From contig CM075195.1 in assembly GCA_037577475.1 (NCBI GenBank), positions 23,525,399 to 23,589,398 on the forward strand: 64,000 nucleotides of DNA, written 5' to 3'. The translations under genes and the position numbers were made by a program. The notes below the pieces were generated by a model. It saw only the letters and a program-made list of their open reading frames with translations, was not told the DNA's origin and ran no database searches. The stretch comes from Chaunax sp. Z400 (taxonomy: Eukaryota; Chordata; Actinopteri; Lophiiformes; Chaunacidae). Position 1 is the stretch's first letter; the number at the start of each line of letters is the position of its first letter. This document shows, one piece after another, positions 11,021-24,000 of the stretch.

Positions 11021-12478
11021 CAGGCAAAGTCAGGGCAATAGTGTCACTTGTGAGTATCACAAGGCCAACAGCTGCTGGTGTGACCAGTAACAGGTGCTCC
11101 AAGGTAACCCAGAGGTACTCCAGACAATCACACGCCTTCAAACAAAAAGGAGACACATTTTTATCCTTATTCCTATTATTATTGATATTATATGTATTAT
11201 TATTATTATTATTATTATGATTATTACAACGGAGAACAAGTTCAATCTTGGGTGACAGTCTGTTAAGTTATTTGAAGGATGTTCTGCCTGAAAGACAGCT
11301 TTAAGACTTGCACATATGCAGGTAGACAAATGGTTTGTCAAACCAGGAAACAGAAGGACATGACAGATGTTCAGAGACAAGAAGGCTCTCACATGGAAAG
11401 ACTCACTGACTGACAAAAGGCTGGCAACAAGGGACAGGGACATTTATTTATAGCAACATTACCACTTTCCATGATAGTTTCCACCATGCAGGCCAGGGAC
11501 CCTGTATACACATAGCTATGTATCAACCAGTGTGCTTATCAGCACACAAGTACCAAAGCTACTCTGTCGGCAGCAGCTTATGAAACACTGCATGACCACA
11601 ACTATCACTGTCACAACATTATGTCTTTCCTAGTAAACACAAACATATATATATATATATCAAATTCCGAGGGCAGTGAAACGTCAAAAGTTTCATCAAC
11701 AACAAATATGGTGACAGTAGAGGAGGCTGTGATAATGTGCCTAGTAAATACAAAGCAAATGTGGAGATAACGATGTACCCGTCGGTGCATGAGAAGGGAG
11801 ACTTTTTCAGAAATTTACTTAAAAAATGTTGTTTCGCTTCACTTTTTTCTTCTTTGTTTTTTTCCATACACGTTTGTCGAGCCTTGCTTGAATTGTAGCC
11901 ACACTGCCCCCACTATTTCTTGTGGTATTGCTCTTTTTCAGAAGAGCCCCCGAAGCTGCACCCTGATATCCTGATACCAGCCTAATACCCAGGTGAGCTA
12001 AGAGTTTCCACACACCTGTGTCATTTCTGTTTGGGTCATGTGACGATGTATGCACCGACTACAAGTGCTTATATAGATAGGGGAATATGCACCATACCTG
12101 TCTGACTGGAAGAGGATCTATATAGGATGGAAAAGTGGTGGAATGTTATGTGAACATATTGGAGTACTAGTTACAGATTATCTATGATGTGTCTTTTTCT
12201 ACATAAACTGACTATTTGAAGGTTCCAGAGACTATCTGGATTGATGCGATACTACAAAAGTGCCATAAAAGCACAGCCACATGAGCTGGTGTTAATTGTC
12301 TGTGATACTATGTTTGACATAAATGCCTTTTTCAATTATGTAACTTGAACATAAAGTTCAGAGCAGCCTTTTAGTGTGTGCCTTTGTGTGTATTCTCATA
12401 TCTATATACAGTATGCCATGTGCATGGTTGTGCCGGCAGTTGTTTCCCTTTCCTTCTCGTGTGTCTCCTGTTTTCCCT

Positions 12479-12594
<116 letters not shown>

Positions 12595-12639
12595 GCCTCA
12601 AACCATATATTATGTTAAAATTCCTCTTAACATTTTTTT

Positions 12640-12850
12640 TCTTCTTCTCCTTTTTAATCTGTCTGCATGTATATTTATGGTTTGTGCCAAGATTGGTAGA
12701 AACCATTTCTTAAAGAAAATACATGCAGTTTGATCTTGCAGCAGATAAGGGTTTTTTGTTTATTGATTTTTGTTTTTCTGTGTGTGTGTGCTTTTGACCT
12801 ACACCAGGCCTCTTTGAGAGACTAGCCTATTATGGTTTATTTAGAACGTT
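12640..12850. repeat. Unnamed dispersed repeat, copy 1
   Basis: Shares about 200 bp with 31930-32117, including TTATGGTTTGTGCCAAGATT, CAGTTTGATCTTGCAGCAG and the CTTTGA(A/G)AGACT(T/A)GCCTATTA block. No coding capacity and no recognised family. Confidence 0.75.
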
Positions 12851-12894
12851 TAGGACGTTTATTCTTAACGCTTTCAATGTTATGTTGTGACAAG

Positions 12895-12975
12895 GTCTAC
12901 TTAGGTTTGGGCACAAAAAACTATAGTTAAGGTTTGGAAAAGATCATGTTGTGCCTAAAAATACCCAATTCGATC
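12895..12975. repeat. Short dispersed repeat (AAAGATCAT family), copy 1
   Basis: The segment around AGTTAAGGTTTGGAAAAGAT resembles 24330-24380 (GAGTTAGGAAAAGATCATAG). Sequences of this type are frequent in fish genomes; the copies here are diverged. Confidence 0.4.
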
Positions 12976-13196
12976 TCCACAGACATCGTTTAACACTGTC
13001 CATTTTGGTTACTACATACATGCCTGGAAACATTAAGGGCTTGGCAATGAATTCAAGTTAATATCTCAATTTCAACTTTTTTTTACCTCAGTGAATGATT
13101 ATGTAATTCTATTCTTATTATGTTAGGAACTGTTCATTATTCATGAGAGGAGAGAGGGTTTTGAAAAATGGCGGAGGAACTCCAAATATATTTTTA

Positions 13197-13371
13197 CAGA
13201 GCCATTAAAGGGACATAGGCAAAAAAAAAAAATCCATAAGTTTCTGGTGCGCACGGAAAACTATCTGGTATGCACCAGAAATTTTCTCGAAAGCACAGTA
13301 AACATTCTCATGTGCACAGGATAGTATCTGGTGCACACCAGAAACTTAACCATATCCCTTTAGGGGCTCTG
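13197..13371. mobile_element. Palindromic MITE-like element (about 175 bp)
   Basis: The left end reads CAGAGCCATTAAAGGGACAT. The right end, on the complementary strand, reads CAGAGCCCCTAAAGGGATAT. The inverted similarity continues inward to TTTCTGGTGCGCAC and GTGCACACCAGAAA. CAGAG-type ends recall hAT elements, but the flanks (TATTTTTA and TCATTTTTT) do not form a clean 8-bp duplication. It has no coding capacity. Confidence 0.65.
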
Positions 13372-15448
13372 TCATTTTTTAATCACTGGAGAGGGTTTTT
13401 CTTTCAAAACACATGATTTACCAAGAGCTCACGCATTGGGCAAAGTATTAAGTGAACGAACCAACATGAGCAAGATGACGTTGGTGAGAGGATCTACATG
13501 TTGGTTTTCTGTTATTTTCGGTCAATTGCCCAACCCGACCTGAAACTCTCGTGATGTCTCGTTCAAAATATTCTATTTTAGTGCCACAAATATGCCTACA
13601 AGAAGTCCCAGAGGTCACTAAAACTGGACAGTCTCTTGGTTAATTGGTCTTTAACAGTTTGTCTCTAACTTCCCAGATGCCCACTGCAGACCCTCCTCCT
13701 AATAAGAAAGTCAGCTCATACATGTTATCTGAACTATTCTACAAATGTAGGTGTGATATCTAGGAGATGTACAAAATTAAAATAATTGTGGTTTTCAGAA
13801 ACGTGCAGTGCCAACATTTTATTCTGGAACTGGGCTGGTGTATTTGGTGTGGCTGTGGCTTTCCTCCTGGCGCTCTCTGGTTGCCTTCTCATTGCAAATC
13901 ATTCCTCCCTGTCCAATCTGTGTTTTATGTCTCCTCGGGATCATCACCAGTTACTTGCCTACCCACTTACCAGCTGTCCAGCCAGCCTCTCTCACACGCT
14001 TGTTCCTCATTCCTGCTCTGCCATCATTACCTCTGCACCCTATCATCACCTCCATTCACTGCCAACTAAATAAAACTTTCTAACTTCATCATCATCCATG
14101 TCTGTGCCTGCACTCAGTTCTCATTGCAACACTGTGACATATCTGTCTGTGCATGTGTATGTACCATGACTGCATGAAGGTGTTTATGAGGTGATGAAAA
14201 TGCAAGGTCTGTCACAGCCATGGTGATCTGAAGCCAAAGAACACCTCAAAACACATACTGTACACATGAAGAGACAAAAAAATGTATGGGAAAATGTAAG
14301 AGAAGCCAATCTTAGTCTTTCCTGGTTTTGATTATAGGTAATATGCGCTGAAAATAAACAGTGAGGGCCTGTAAACCAGATTTCTATAACCTCCAGGGGC
14401 TTTCCACCTCTGAATAGAGGAATATAGGAATCTACAACTGTAACTTGGATCATGTTACTGTAAACTAAAGTAAGACCAGGTCTCAGAGGTTGCACAGACA
14501 GATCATCCTGAAAGACCACCATGCTGTTAATTAATTCCACCGAGACTCGCTGCATCTCAGAGTTTCTTTCATACTTTAAGATCTTGGAAAATTGCTCCTC
14601 ATACTTTTAAAATGAAACATCTTGAACATTTTTACCAACCTCTGTGTTTTGATTGCAGCAGTCAGGAGCAGGTCTAAACTGTTCAAGTGTTCTTATGCAA
14701 ACAAAGTGTCTCCACTGGGGTCTGTTTTTAGCTTCAGTATAATATTGCAAGTACAAGAGAATTTTGCCATGTAATTGCCTGTTTTGAATTTAGTCCTATA
14801 AAACTTGACCTGGACCTAAAGTATGGGCTCTTTCTCTTTAATCCATGCTACCACCTAGTGGTGGAATATTGAACTGTCACATGCCAGCTCCCTGTGTTTA
14901 AATACTACTGTTAGCTCCAGACCAGCCTTTGCTCAGAGACACTTCAACAGCAGAAACAGATGAGTTGAATTCTTTAGTTAGTTTGATGATCATGTCCATA
15001 GATACCAGAGGATCCTGCTGCCTCACCAGAGGAATGATGGATTGTGATCCAAATGATCACCATCACTCTACTGAGATACAGTATCTGATTCACCTACAGC
15101 CAGCACTACATTCTGTATAATGTAAGTCAGATGTTTTAAACTACACATAAATGTAGTTTCTATTTACACCTCAGATCATATTACAGCTTTGTGAGGCACA
15201 ACTTTTGTACCCTTTTGTATCCTCAGCTTAATGTTTTTTAGGTTTTAGAACTCAAAAATGTACTGTTTTGGTTGACAATTCTCATCATCATGACTTCTGG
15301 ACACAGCAGCTGCAGCACTAAAAGCATAAATTTTTGGTGCTGTGCAGGAAATTTACAGTTGGTTTATTAGACAAGTTACAAATAGCTGCTGAACACGGTG
15401 ATGCAGGCCTAATATCTCCCACATAACTTAAAATATACACCTGCTTTT

Positions 15449-15454
<6 letters not shown>

Positions 15455-15496
<42 letters not shown>
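15455..15496. repeat. (AT)n microsatellite
   Basis: About 21 AT units, continuing into a short CA run. Confidence 0.95.
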
Positions 15497-15505
<9 letters not shown>

Positions 15506-15912
15506 GAGACTGGTTACAGACCGGTTTCAAGGATTTAAGGTTTTTCATAAATAAGTTTTTTAAGGGGAATATGGACATGGAGCTCTCTATGTCAAACCAA
15601 AGAGATACATGTTTATGCACCCAGTCATCTACAATATGGAAGTGAGCACTGAGCTGATATTTTCTAACATCAGGGAGGTCAAAACCACCCTCTGCGGATG
15701 AGAGACATGTAGCTATTCAGAGGCACAGCTTCCCCCCTGGCCCATATGAATGTCCTAAACCAGCCATTCAGGTTTTTGATAGCTTAATGTGGGAAAGACA
15801 CAACTATTCATCTGAATTGGATATAGCAACCAAGGGAGAATGTTCATTTTTTAAAAGAGCAACACGACCTAAGCAAGATATAGTGAGGGTTTTCCATCTC
15901 TCTAAATGAATT

Positions 15913-15913
<1 letters not shown>

Positions 15914-15947
<34 letters not shown>
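15914..15947. repeat. (ATT)n microsatellite
   Basis: About eleven ATT units. Confidence 0.95.
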
Positions 15948-17459
15948 GAAAAAAGACACCTTACTTAATCCATAACAAGAGGGTAAATGTGATTTTGTCA
16001 CCACAGTACCATACCTGACACAGTACAGTACTGTACACCTTCCTGGTTATAGGAGCTACAACCAGCAGTTAAACATCTGATATGTTTTCAGTGTAGAAGT
16101 AAAAGAAGACATTCTGACTCTGCCAACCGCACAAATGAAAAGTGTGTGTAGACACAAAGCATTAACAACTCCTCTGGGACACAACCATTAAATGTCACCA
16201 CATGTGCTTTGAGTGGTGTCATGATACAAGCAGTGAGCAACAGTACAAAGATCATCAGGCTGTTCTGTGTTCCACGTTCAGGTTAGTAGGAGGGCATTAA
16301 ATCTGACCTGAGAGACAAAACAGACGTGCCACGAATTCAAAAGACCCTCCTGATGTCCGATAGATAAATTATTTTTGTATTTTAATCACCAGTGTTATTG
16401 CCTTGGATGCAAGATGAAAAGAAAAGGATTTAGTAAGCTTTAGGTGTCTTATTCAAACAGCCCAACACCATGAACTATTTTCACAAATAGTCCTTTTGAT
16501 TTTAAAACTGACTCAACAATCTTGAATAATCTGGTTCTTCTAACAAATGCTGAAAATGAGTCTAATATAGCACTGTCTTGTTGTAAAATGTGTTTCCATG
16601 AATGAAAAAGTGAACATGTTGTATCCGCCTGCCTCTGTCACCGGCCTACAGATGGAAAGTGTCAGGAGGGGGGTATCACTATCTGCAAATGCCATGAAAT
16701 TCAAGACAGTGCCTCATGATGCATGCGCACTAGCTCACACATTTCATACACACATAGACACCCACACACTGAGCGGAACGCACAAGCATATGCTCAAAAA
16801 TGCACGACCAAACGGAAAGCGGAAGCATACACATAGGCCTAATATAGACAGACTTTTACACACACGCCATAGTAAGCATGCCCTCAGTTATTCTCGGGAG
16901 CTGGAGTCCACATCAGCTGCGCACACACTCCGCCTCAAGTTCTGGACACAGAGGTAAGGACAATAAATTTGTGTATTACGGGTTTAATTTTGTTGTCAGC
17001 TGCCTGTTGACAGCACTAATGTGTTTTCCAAGCATAAACTGATGAGTTTAAGTTGACCTAGAAGGAGAAGGTGTCTTTATTTTCAGTTATATCTGCCACA
17101 GATTTTCTCTGCAGTGATTCTCTCTCTAATGGTTTCCCTATTGGGTCCGGGGCCTACCAATAGTGCCTAGAAAGACAGAAAAATAATTCAACATGGGTGT
17201 TTTTCACATGTTTTGATTGCACTCCTCGTTTTAATTGCTATCAATTAATCTCAGAGCTGTCAGCTACAGCTGCTACTGTCAATATAATGAATACATTCTG
17301 TTTCAGGGTCCTTGACTCTCAAAGTCTTCAACCCTCAGTAAATAAGTTTATATTTTTAGAGACTTTGAGAAAGGCAAATTTATTCTTTACTACTTAATTA
17401 TAATAAACTAAATTAGCTCTTTGTAATGAAAGAGCTAATTTAAACACTCATGCAGCTGC

Positions 17460-17826
17460 TCACTTTCTCTGCAAGGGGAGGGGCTAACTATGTTACTACA
17501 GAGTTTATCCAATCAGAAAAGCCCCTGTTGCGTAACCTTGGTTACCAGGTCATTGGTATTATGGTATGCACACATGGTAGCCTGCGGTGGAGATGAGCAT
17601 GTAAACAGAAGACACTCGTACGTATGGCGCTCATACACATTGAATGGAGTTACAAATTCAGTCGGATATTTTGCGCGATTTCCGGGATTCATGTTTTTTC
17701 TTACGTCAGTAGTTCGACGTTGTTCTACGTTTCGGCTAGATCTGACACTGAATGGATCGTCAACACTCCCAAACCTGTCAGTCACACCGTCAGAACAGAT
17801 GTTTAGTGAGCAAAACTCATCGACGT
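17460..17826 (+). promoter_or_regulatory. slc41a3: Candidate promoter and 5' non-coding exon of the slc41a3 long isoform
   Basis: This stretch is richer in CpG than its surroundings. It has GGGGAGGGGC (GC box), CCAATCA at 17509-17515, a CRE-like TTACGTCA at 17701-17708, and a strong splice donor GTAAGT at 17827. The coding first exon at 19815 has a plausible upstream acceptor (TTATCCTTAG, ending 19770), so a non-coding exon ending at 17826 could splice to it. Another donor-like end (GAG|GTAAGG) at 16953 is an alternative. This is inference; no transcript is available. Confidence 0.35.
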
Positions 17827-18647
17827 GTAAGTGTTTATGCGGACTATCATTTGGAGACTGCTAAATGAGGTTGTTTTCTGACAAATTAGCATTTGTGTGT
17901 ATGTAGCAGACGGTAGAACAGCGTTCCTGAGTTTTCTACATCTGTGGAAACCCGAGTCAGATATTGTTGACAGTAGAATTATATCCCGTGGGAGGCTGAG
18001 GAGAAAGCCTTTGTAAATGAAGTGAAAAATTAAAAGCATAATAGCCTACAGATGCAATGTGTCCAAAAATCCACGGGAGATGGAGCTACCAATGGATGTA
18101 AAACCATAGAAAATCAGACACCTATAATATACTGAAAACCAGGAACACAACTGATTTATCATGGATATAGAAAAAAGGTCAGATAACTATTTGGCACAGT
18201 TATCCTGCTTAGCTTTAAGTTTCAGCTGCTGGTTTTTTTCTTTTATGTACATGTTTCAGAGCTCCGAGTCTGACTAAAGGTGCTGAAAGGGTGTCTGTGT
18301 TCCCTGTTTGACCATGTAACACTGTGAAGGTCTGTAACATCTTTGAAAGGACTGTGTGGCTAAAGCTAGCTTTCCTGACAATTAGTGTAGCTTTGCTCAC
18401 TTTGCATCAGCTAGCCAGATAGCCAGTTAGCTGAAGCTAACTTTCCTAACAAAAACTGCAGTGCACCTTATGTTCATTATACAATGTTGTACTGAAGCTT
18501 CTCTGTGTAAACTCTTGTGACTAAAGTTAAATGACTTTATACAGAAGGCAAACGCTAGCTCTGTACACTGCTAGGTAGCAAGGTAAAAACTAGATAGTTA
18601 GAAGAGTAAAATAAAGTTAAAGTGAAATTTTTAACTCAAAACTCAAG

Positions 18648-18740
18648 ATTCAAGATGAACTTTATTGTCATTCAGACTATCCACCAGATAGCACATGGTA
18701 CACAGCAGAACCAAATTACGATGCAATTTGCTCCATCACA
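18648..18740 (-). repeat. Fish dispersed repeat fragment, TTTATTGTCATTCAGACT type
   Basis: The AAGATGAACTTTATTGTCAT block followed by AAATTACGATGCAAT is a widespread motif in fish genomes and usually marks the end of a retroelement-derived repeat. It is truncated here. The motif at 43800-43985 often belongs to the same composite repeat. Confidence 0.5.
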
Positions 18741-18889
18741 AAATAAAGAAAAATACAAAAGTAAAAGGCAATAATAACAGTATTAGATAGAAAAATAGAA
18801 AAATATTACTGCACAGGAGCAGGATTATTGCACTGATTGAGCTGCATAATAATAAATGTTTTAAAATTTGTTTTTTTGATTTTATTTTT

Positions 18890-19250
18890 GACTTTTCTGA
18901 TAATGTTAACTATGATGAAGCATTTGGGCTAAATGCCAAATTGAAGAAAAAAGGGAGATTTTGATAATAAAATCAAAATATTACCATAGTAAAATCATAA
19001 TTTTAGAAGAAAAAGTCACAATATCACGAGGTAAAAAGTCATAATATTACAGGAATAATGTCACAACATTTTGACATTTTGAAAATTTTACGACTTTCTC
19101 ATAAATTTACAACTTTATTCTCGTAATATTATTATAATATTTTAGTTTTTTCTCGTAAACATTTATATATATAACATATTTTTTATGATTTGTTTTGTAA
19201 TATTTTAACTTCATTCTCAAAATCTGTGATATTTTCTAAATTTCACAATG
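18890..19250. repeat. Dispersed repeat with inverted AAGTC(A/G)TAATATTA motifs
   Basis: The left part carries AAAAAGTCATAATATTACAG. The right part carries the inverse pattern (ACTTTATTCTCGTAATATTA). This arrangement is typical of palindromic non-autonomous transposons of fish. The ends are not clear. Confidence 0.4.
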
Positions 19251-19814
19251 TGGCCCTCTTACTCCGTCGTATACCTTTTACTTCCTTTTGTCAGTTTATT
19301 TGCTCCATAGTTTCATAAAGGAGATTTTTTTGGAACAAGGATGCTTTGGTGTAGTTGGCTGTCTGATAGGTGGAAAAAAAAGGCACCAGCTGTATGTGGA
19401 GGGTTGCCAATGTGCAGAAATCTGATAAATTCATGGTCAAACAGTCTCTGACTTTATTGATTTAGTTTAAATATAGTATATTATGAGACTAATTTTTTAT
19501 AACTACTACACCGATATATGTTTTGTCCACTGTAAAGGCGCAATAGACAGCACTTCACCATGTTTCCTCTGCTAGAAGGACACCCTAGAGGGCACTGTAT
19601 CATGTTTTATCGACCATAGAGGCAGATGAGGGAACACTCTTGCACCATTTTTTCAAACATTGGGGCAGCAAGGGGAAATGTCCCACCCTCTTTCTCACGA
19701 ATCCACAAATACTAGTGTGATAAAACAACACCTGACCCACCAAATGTCCATTTTTATTCTTTATCCTTAGATTAAGCCAACGCCCACCCTTTTGTCACAA
19801 CCTCAACCGCCATC

Positions 19815-20126
19815 ATGCCTGCAGAGGACAAACCCCCACAACAGACTCGCCAAAGAAAAAAGAACAAAAAGTCACGCTCCAAGGGGAAGAGCCCGGGTGG
19901 GAGTCCCAGTGCCTGCCTGGGAGGCCCCATAGATGGCCAGGATGACCTCCTTTTACCACCAGTACTCCAGCCTGCTCCTAAAAAGCTGGTGGAGGTGAAG
20001 CCGAAAGTGTCTGTAGCCAAAGTTGAGGAGGAGTCGTCTATTGCTATCTGTCTTCAGGTGGTTTTTCCCTACCTGCTGGCTGGGATGGGCATGGTGATGG
20101 CTGGGATGGTGCTCGACAATGTACAG
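19815..20126 (+). CDS. slc41a3: slc41a3 alternative first coding exon A
   Basis: It has 104 codons from ATG 19815 to donor CAG|GTGAGT. The first about 72 residues are cytosolic and rich in Lys, Pro and Ser (RQRKKNKKSRSKGK). They are followed by helix 1, ending GMGMVMAGMVLDNVQ. The exon appears to begin at 19771 with a short 5' UTR after an acceptor (TTATCCTTAG), so transcription starts further upstream. Confidence 0.88.
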
Positions 20127-20994
20127 GTGAGTCCATGGACAAGTTTCAAGGATCTTAATAATAATGTGTACATAATTGATAGTGTCAGCTTGATACTGGA
20201 TACTGCATTTTTACACCTAGAATAATTTGTTCCTTTGACTCTAATCTCCTGGCCTCTATCTCAGTAAACACAAGTCAAAGGTCTCTATCACAAAGCCTGT
20301 TCTATTTTTGTCAAAGTTGACTAAGGAGTTTGGATAAATAGAATAATTCAACTTGATAAAGAGTTTATTGAACATGAAATGTGCATTCCCTCAAACAAGT
20401 GTGAAAAAATTCACCCAATCAAATTAAAGAATTGTTGTGCAGTATAATAGTGTAACTAAAACAAACATGACATCCACTGTGCATTATTGAATTAAGTAAT
20501 ATTGTATCAGCGCACCTTTTGAACAGACATACTCGGACAATTTCTGCTGTATATAATTGTTATATACAATATAGACACATTACAGAAACACCATAACATA
20601 CATGCAGCCGTCAAAGTTGAAGACTGCCTTGGAAGACCGTCTTCAAGTTATGTAGAGGATGCATTTTGCACGCATGTTGAAAATGTCCTCCAGAGAGTAG
20701 TATAAACAGAACTATGTATCCATGCTGTCCGCTGCTGTCCACATACATGTCTGTTTAGGAGTTTTACTCAGTCTTCAAATGTTCATTAATGTCATATTGG
20801 TCAGATATTTGCTTGCACAACCATTCTAGTCTTTCCATTCAGAAAGACTACAGTCAATGTCCCTCTACCTTTTTTTCTGTGCTACCAGACACAGCACACA
20901 GACAAAGTCATGGCTAATCATCTTCCATCTGACGCAGGACGACACACACACACACGCATACACACACACACACATACACACGCATACACATACA

Positions 20995-21035
<41 letters not shown>

Positions 21036-24000
21036 TCAAAGTCAGTTAAAAGACAGAAACACCCTCACAGAATAGAGAGAGCTACCATAGAGCAGACCAT
21101 TTGAAAGCTTTAACAACTGCAACTCTTCTAAAAGTCTATTTTGAAAAATCACAATTATTTCAAACCTTTACCTTCATTATGACTAATAAACAAGTATTTA
21201 TTTTATATGCCCCTCCATGAACTCAATCTATCTCAGATTTGAGATATTGCTATTAAGTGAATGTCTTACCCTAAACCAACAATTTCCATTCGAATTGTAG
21301 CTTTAAGGACACATTTAGTGTTGGCAACAAAAAGAAATTATCTATTTGTTAAATTAAAAGAAGGGAGGCTGTGACGCAAAATCGGGGAAGCACTTCAATT
21401 CAATTTATTTATATAGCGCCAAATCACAACAAAAGTTATATCAAGGCACTTTCCAAGAAGAGCAGGTGTGACAAAATATCAAACAGTGCTCATAAAAAAT
21501 TTGGTCATTCACATTCCAGGGTGGATGTTGCGTGTGTCCACGTCCTACGACTTAATGACATTTCATTACATTACGAAGCAGACATGGTGCAATACATGTA
21601 TATTGAGATAACTCTTCTTCTGGTTGAGAATTATTTGTTGGCTTGGTGTTCATGCTCATGTCATCCATGCTGCTTTGCACGCGCCTTTAGAGTGAACTCG
21701 GACTATCGTCAGTTTGACATGCAGGGCATGTGATTGAAAGGTGATGTATTTTTTTAAGACAATTCATGAGCACAAGCTTTGGGGACATTATTGATCGAAT
21801 CAAGCAACATGAGCAAGAAAGCATGCGTGAAATTTCATAGAATTCTGTTCATCAGTTTTTGATGGATGGACCATATACCATGTTACATCTGGATGACGAA
21901 CAAGGGTAGCCCATATAACCCTTGTGGCAGGGCCATCAAAAGCAGTTAAGATGCAAAAGACCTTTACTAGTGAAGTGGGAGTGAAATTATTACTTTGACG
22001 AAAACAAGGAAAATAACAACTATTACTTGATATCATTCAGAAGAGAACGTGAAAGCTTTGTTAAAGCTTGTTTGCATTCATGAGAAACGATTGTAAAGTG
22101 GCAGAGGTAGGGATGGTTGGACCGGATGGAGAGAAAGAGTGAGTCATGAATGGGGGGGAAAAAAAGGGATGAGGGAGGGAGAAAAACGCAGCGAGATGCA
22201 GAGAGCGGGATGTCACATGGGAAGAGAAAGATGGGATGAGAGGCAGACATCAGCAAGAGATAGCGAGAGGGAGAGTGCGAGGCAGGAAGCCGGTCATTTC
22301 CCTCGTGAGTTTGCGCCTCGGGTAGCGCAGACAGCCCTCCTCTTTCTCTGCTACGTCACAGCGGAGGGAGCAGGGCTACCTTGATGCTGACAGGAGGAAA
22401 GGAGCACTCCAGCCAGCCAGAAGCCGGCTGCTGCATCCTGTCAGTGGACCTCTTAGCTCACTTATTGATATCCTGGAGCTCATTTTGTTTTCCTCGTCAC
22501 CCTCATTGTGAGTCGGCCAAGAGAGATGAGCTGGAATGACTGAGACATAAATTAATTCTGCTGCCTCTAACTCTCAAGACCTTTTTGACTATTCTTCATC
22601 TTTCTGCTGTCAATCATTCATCTGTCACAGCGAGGATTTACTATGGATTGCAGGATACAGCTGTGCCTTTACACTGGAGGTCAAGTGGATTTTGGAGTGG
22701 ATCGAATGGATTGAGGACCAGATCAAATAAACACTAAACTCCTTTTAAAACACTTTGAACTCCATGACATTGATTCTGGAGAGGGTTACATCTTGATCAG
22801 GACTGGTTGAAGTGAGAATTCTTCGATGTCAGGTGCATTGTCTTCAAGCTGTTTGTGGATGTCAAAGCCATTTTGCATTTACGGAAAAAGGCAGGCTGAT
22901 TAACAACAAACCCCTGCTCTGACAACAGATGTGGAACGTGTGTGCTTCCAGATCGTGACCTATGACTAAGAACTGATTGCTGATACCTCATCACTGCTGA
23001 GTCACCACTAGGCCGGAGATGTCATGCTCCATTGCCCTCATGTAAGAGTGTAAACCTTCTCTTTTGATTTTGCCTGAGGAAAAAAAAATGGAACAAATGG
23101 AAAATTAATTGACAGGATGTCACGTTTCTCTGGATTTTCTTTGCCCAGACTGAATTGAAAGCCTGTCATTTCTTTGGAATTATTCGAAACAGAACAAATT
23201 CCATGGTTCATCAAGAACTGACGGCTTTGAGCATTTGGCCTTGCTCTTTTTAAAACAAAGAAAACAAGATTGCTCGATTTTGTTCTCATCATTTACCCTG
23301 CTCACTTCTCGAGACAGCTGCAATTTCATTGGGAACATCAGAAGCTGATTTTTACCTTTTACGTTTGGATTGCAGTTACACTTATCATGGGAACTATACA
23401 ATGAACTAAGTCTTTAACGTGTTGTTCAACATGGTGGTGACCCGTCTGGAACTGGAACTGCGATACCAGGGCAAGAAGTTACGCGGTGTGACATGGAAGT
23501 TGATTCGATCAGAACATGGGTTCCTACCAGAGAGCTCCTGGCTCATTGCTGCCCAGGTTATAGTCCCGTACCTGGTGTCAGGGCTGGGAATGGTCTCCGC
23601 AGGCATTGTTATGGACCTTATACAAGTATGTAAATCTAAGAAAAGTCATTTATACAAGTCTTGATGAGAGACTGATTGAGATGTTGATGATTAGACTGTT
23701 TCAAACTCCTCTCTCAAATTTAACCCCTTTCCTCAAGTTTCTTTGCTTACATGCTTATGTACAGTAGGCCTACCAAAAAAATATTTTTATGGTACCCTTC
23801 AATTTCCTCATGAAATGCTCAAAATTAGATCCATCGTACAGTATTTAGACTTGTGAACAACAACAAGGGCAAACTCCATTCTTCAGTTCTCAGGTGTGTT
23901 AATTATGTACCAAATTAATCAGCGAATACAAAGGCACATTTCCTCCAGAGTTACCATATCATTAGTTGCTAACAACACTAATTCTGTAAACAGCAATAAA

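Larger units (their letters stand above)
20127..23430 (+). other. Intron after exon A, including the exon B promoter region
   Basis: No other coding exon is seen. It holds an interrupted CA microsatellite, a fish dispersed repeat (21393-21455), a purine-rich block (22100-22280), and the presumed promoter and long 5' UTR of exon B (about 22260-23430). Confidence 0.6.

Noticed and set aside
10761..11156. Open frames of poly-Cys/Val or poly-Thr/His around 10.8-11.1 kb
   Set aside because: They are translations of the CA/TG microsatellite on either strand, with no splice or codon support.
17490..17864. 124-codon plus-strand frame in the candidate promoter
   Set aside because: It overlaps a CpG-rich promoter-like stretch with a donor at 17827; the translation resembles nothing and it is better explained as 5' non-coding sequence.
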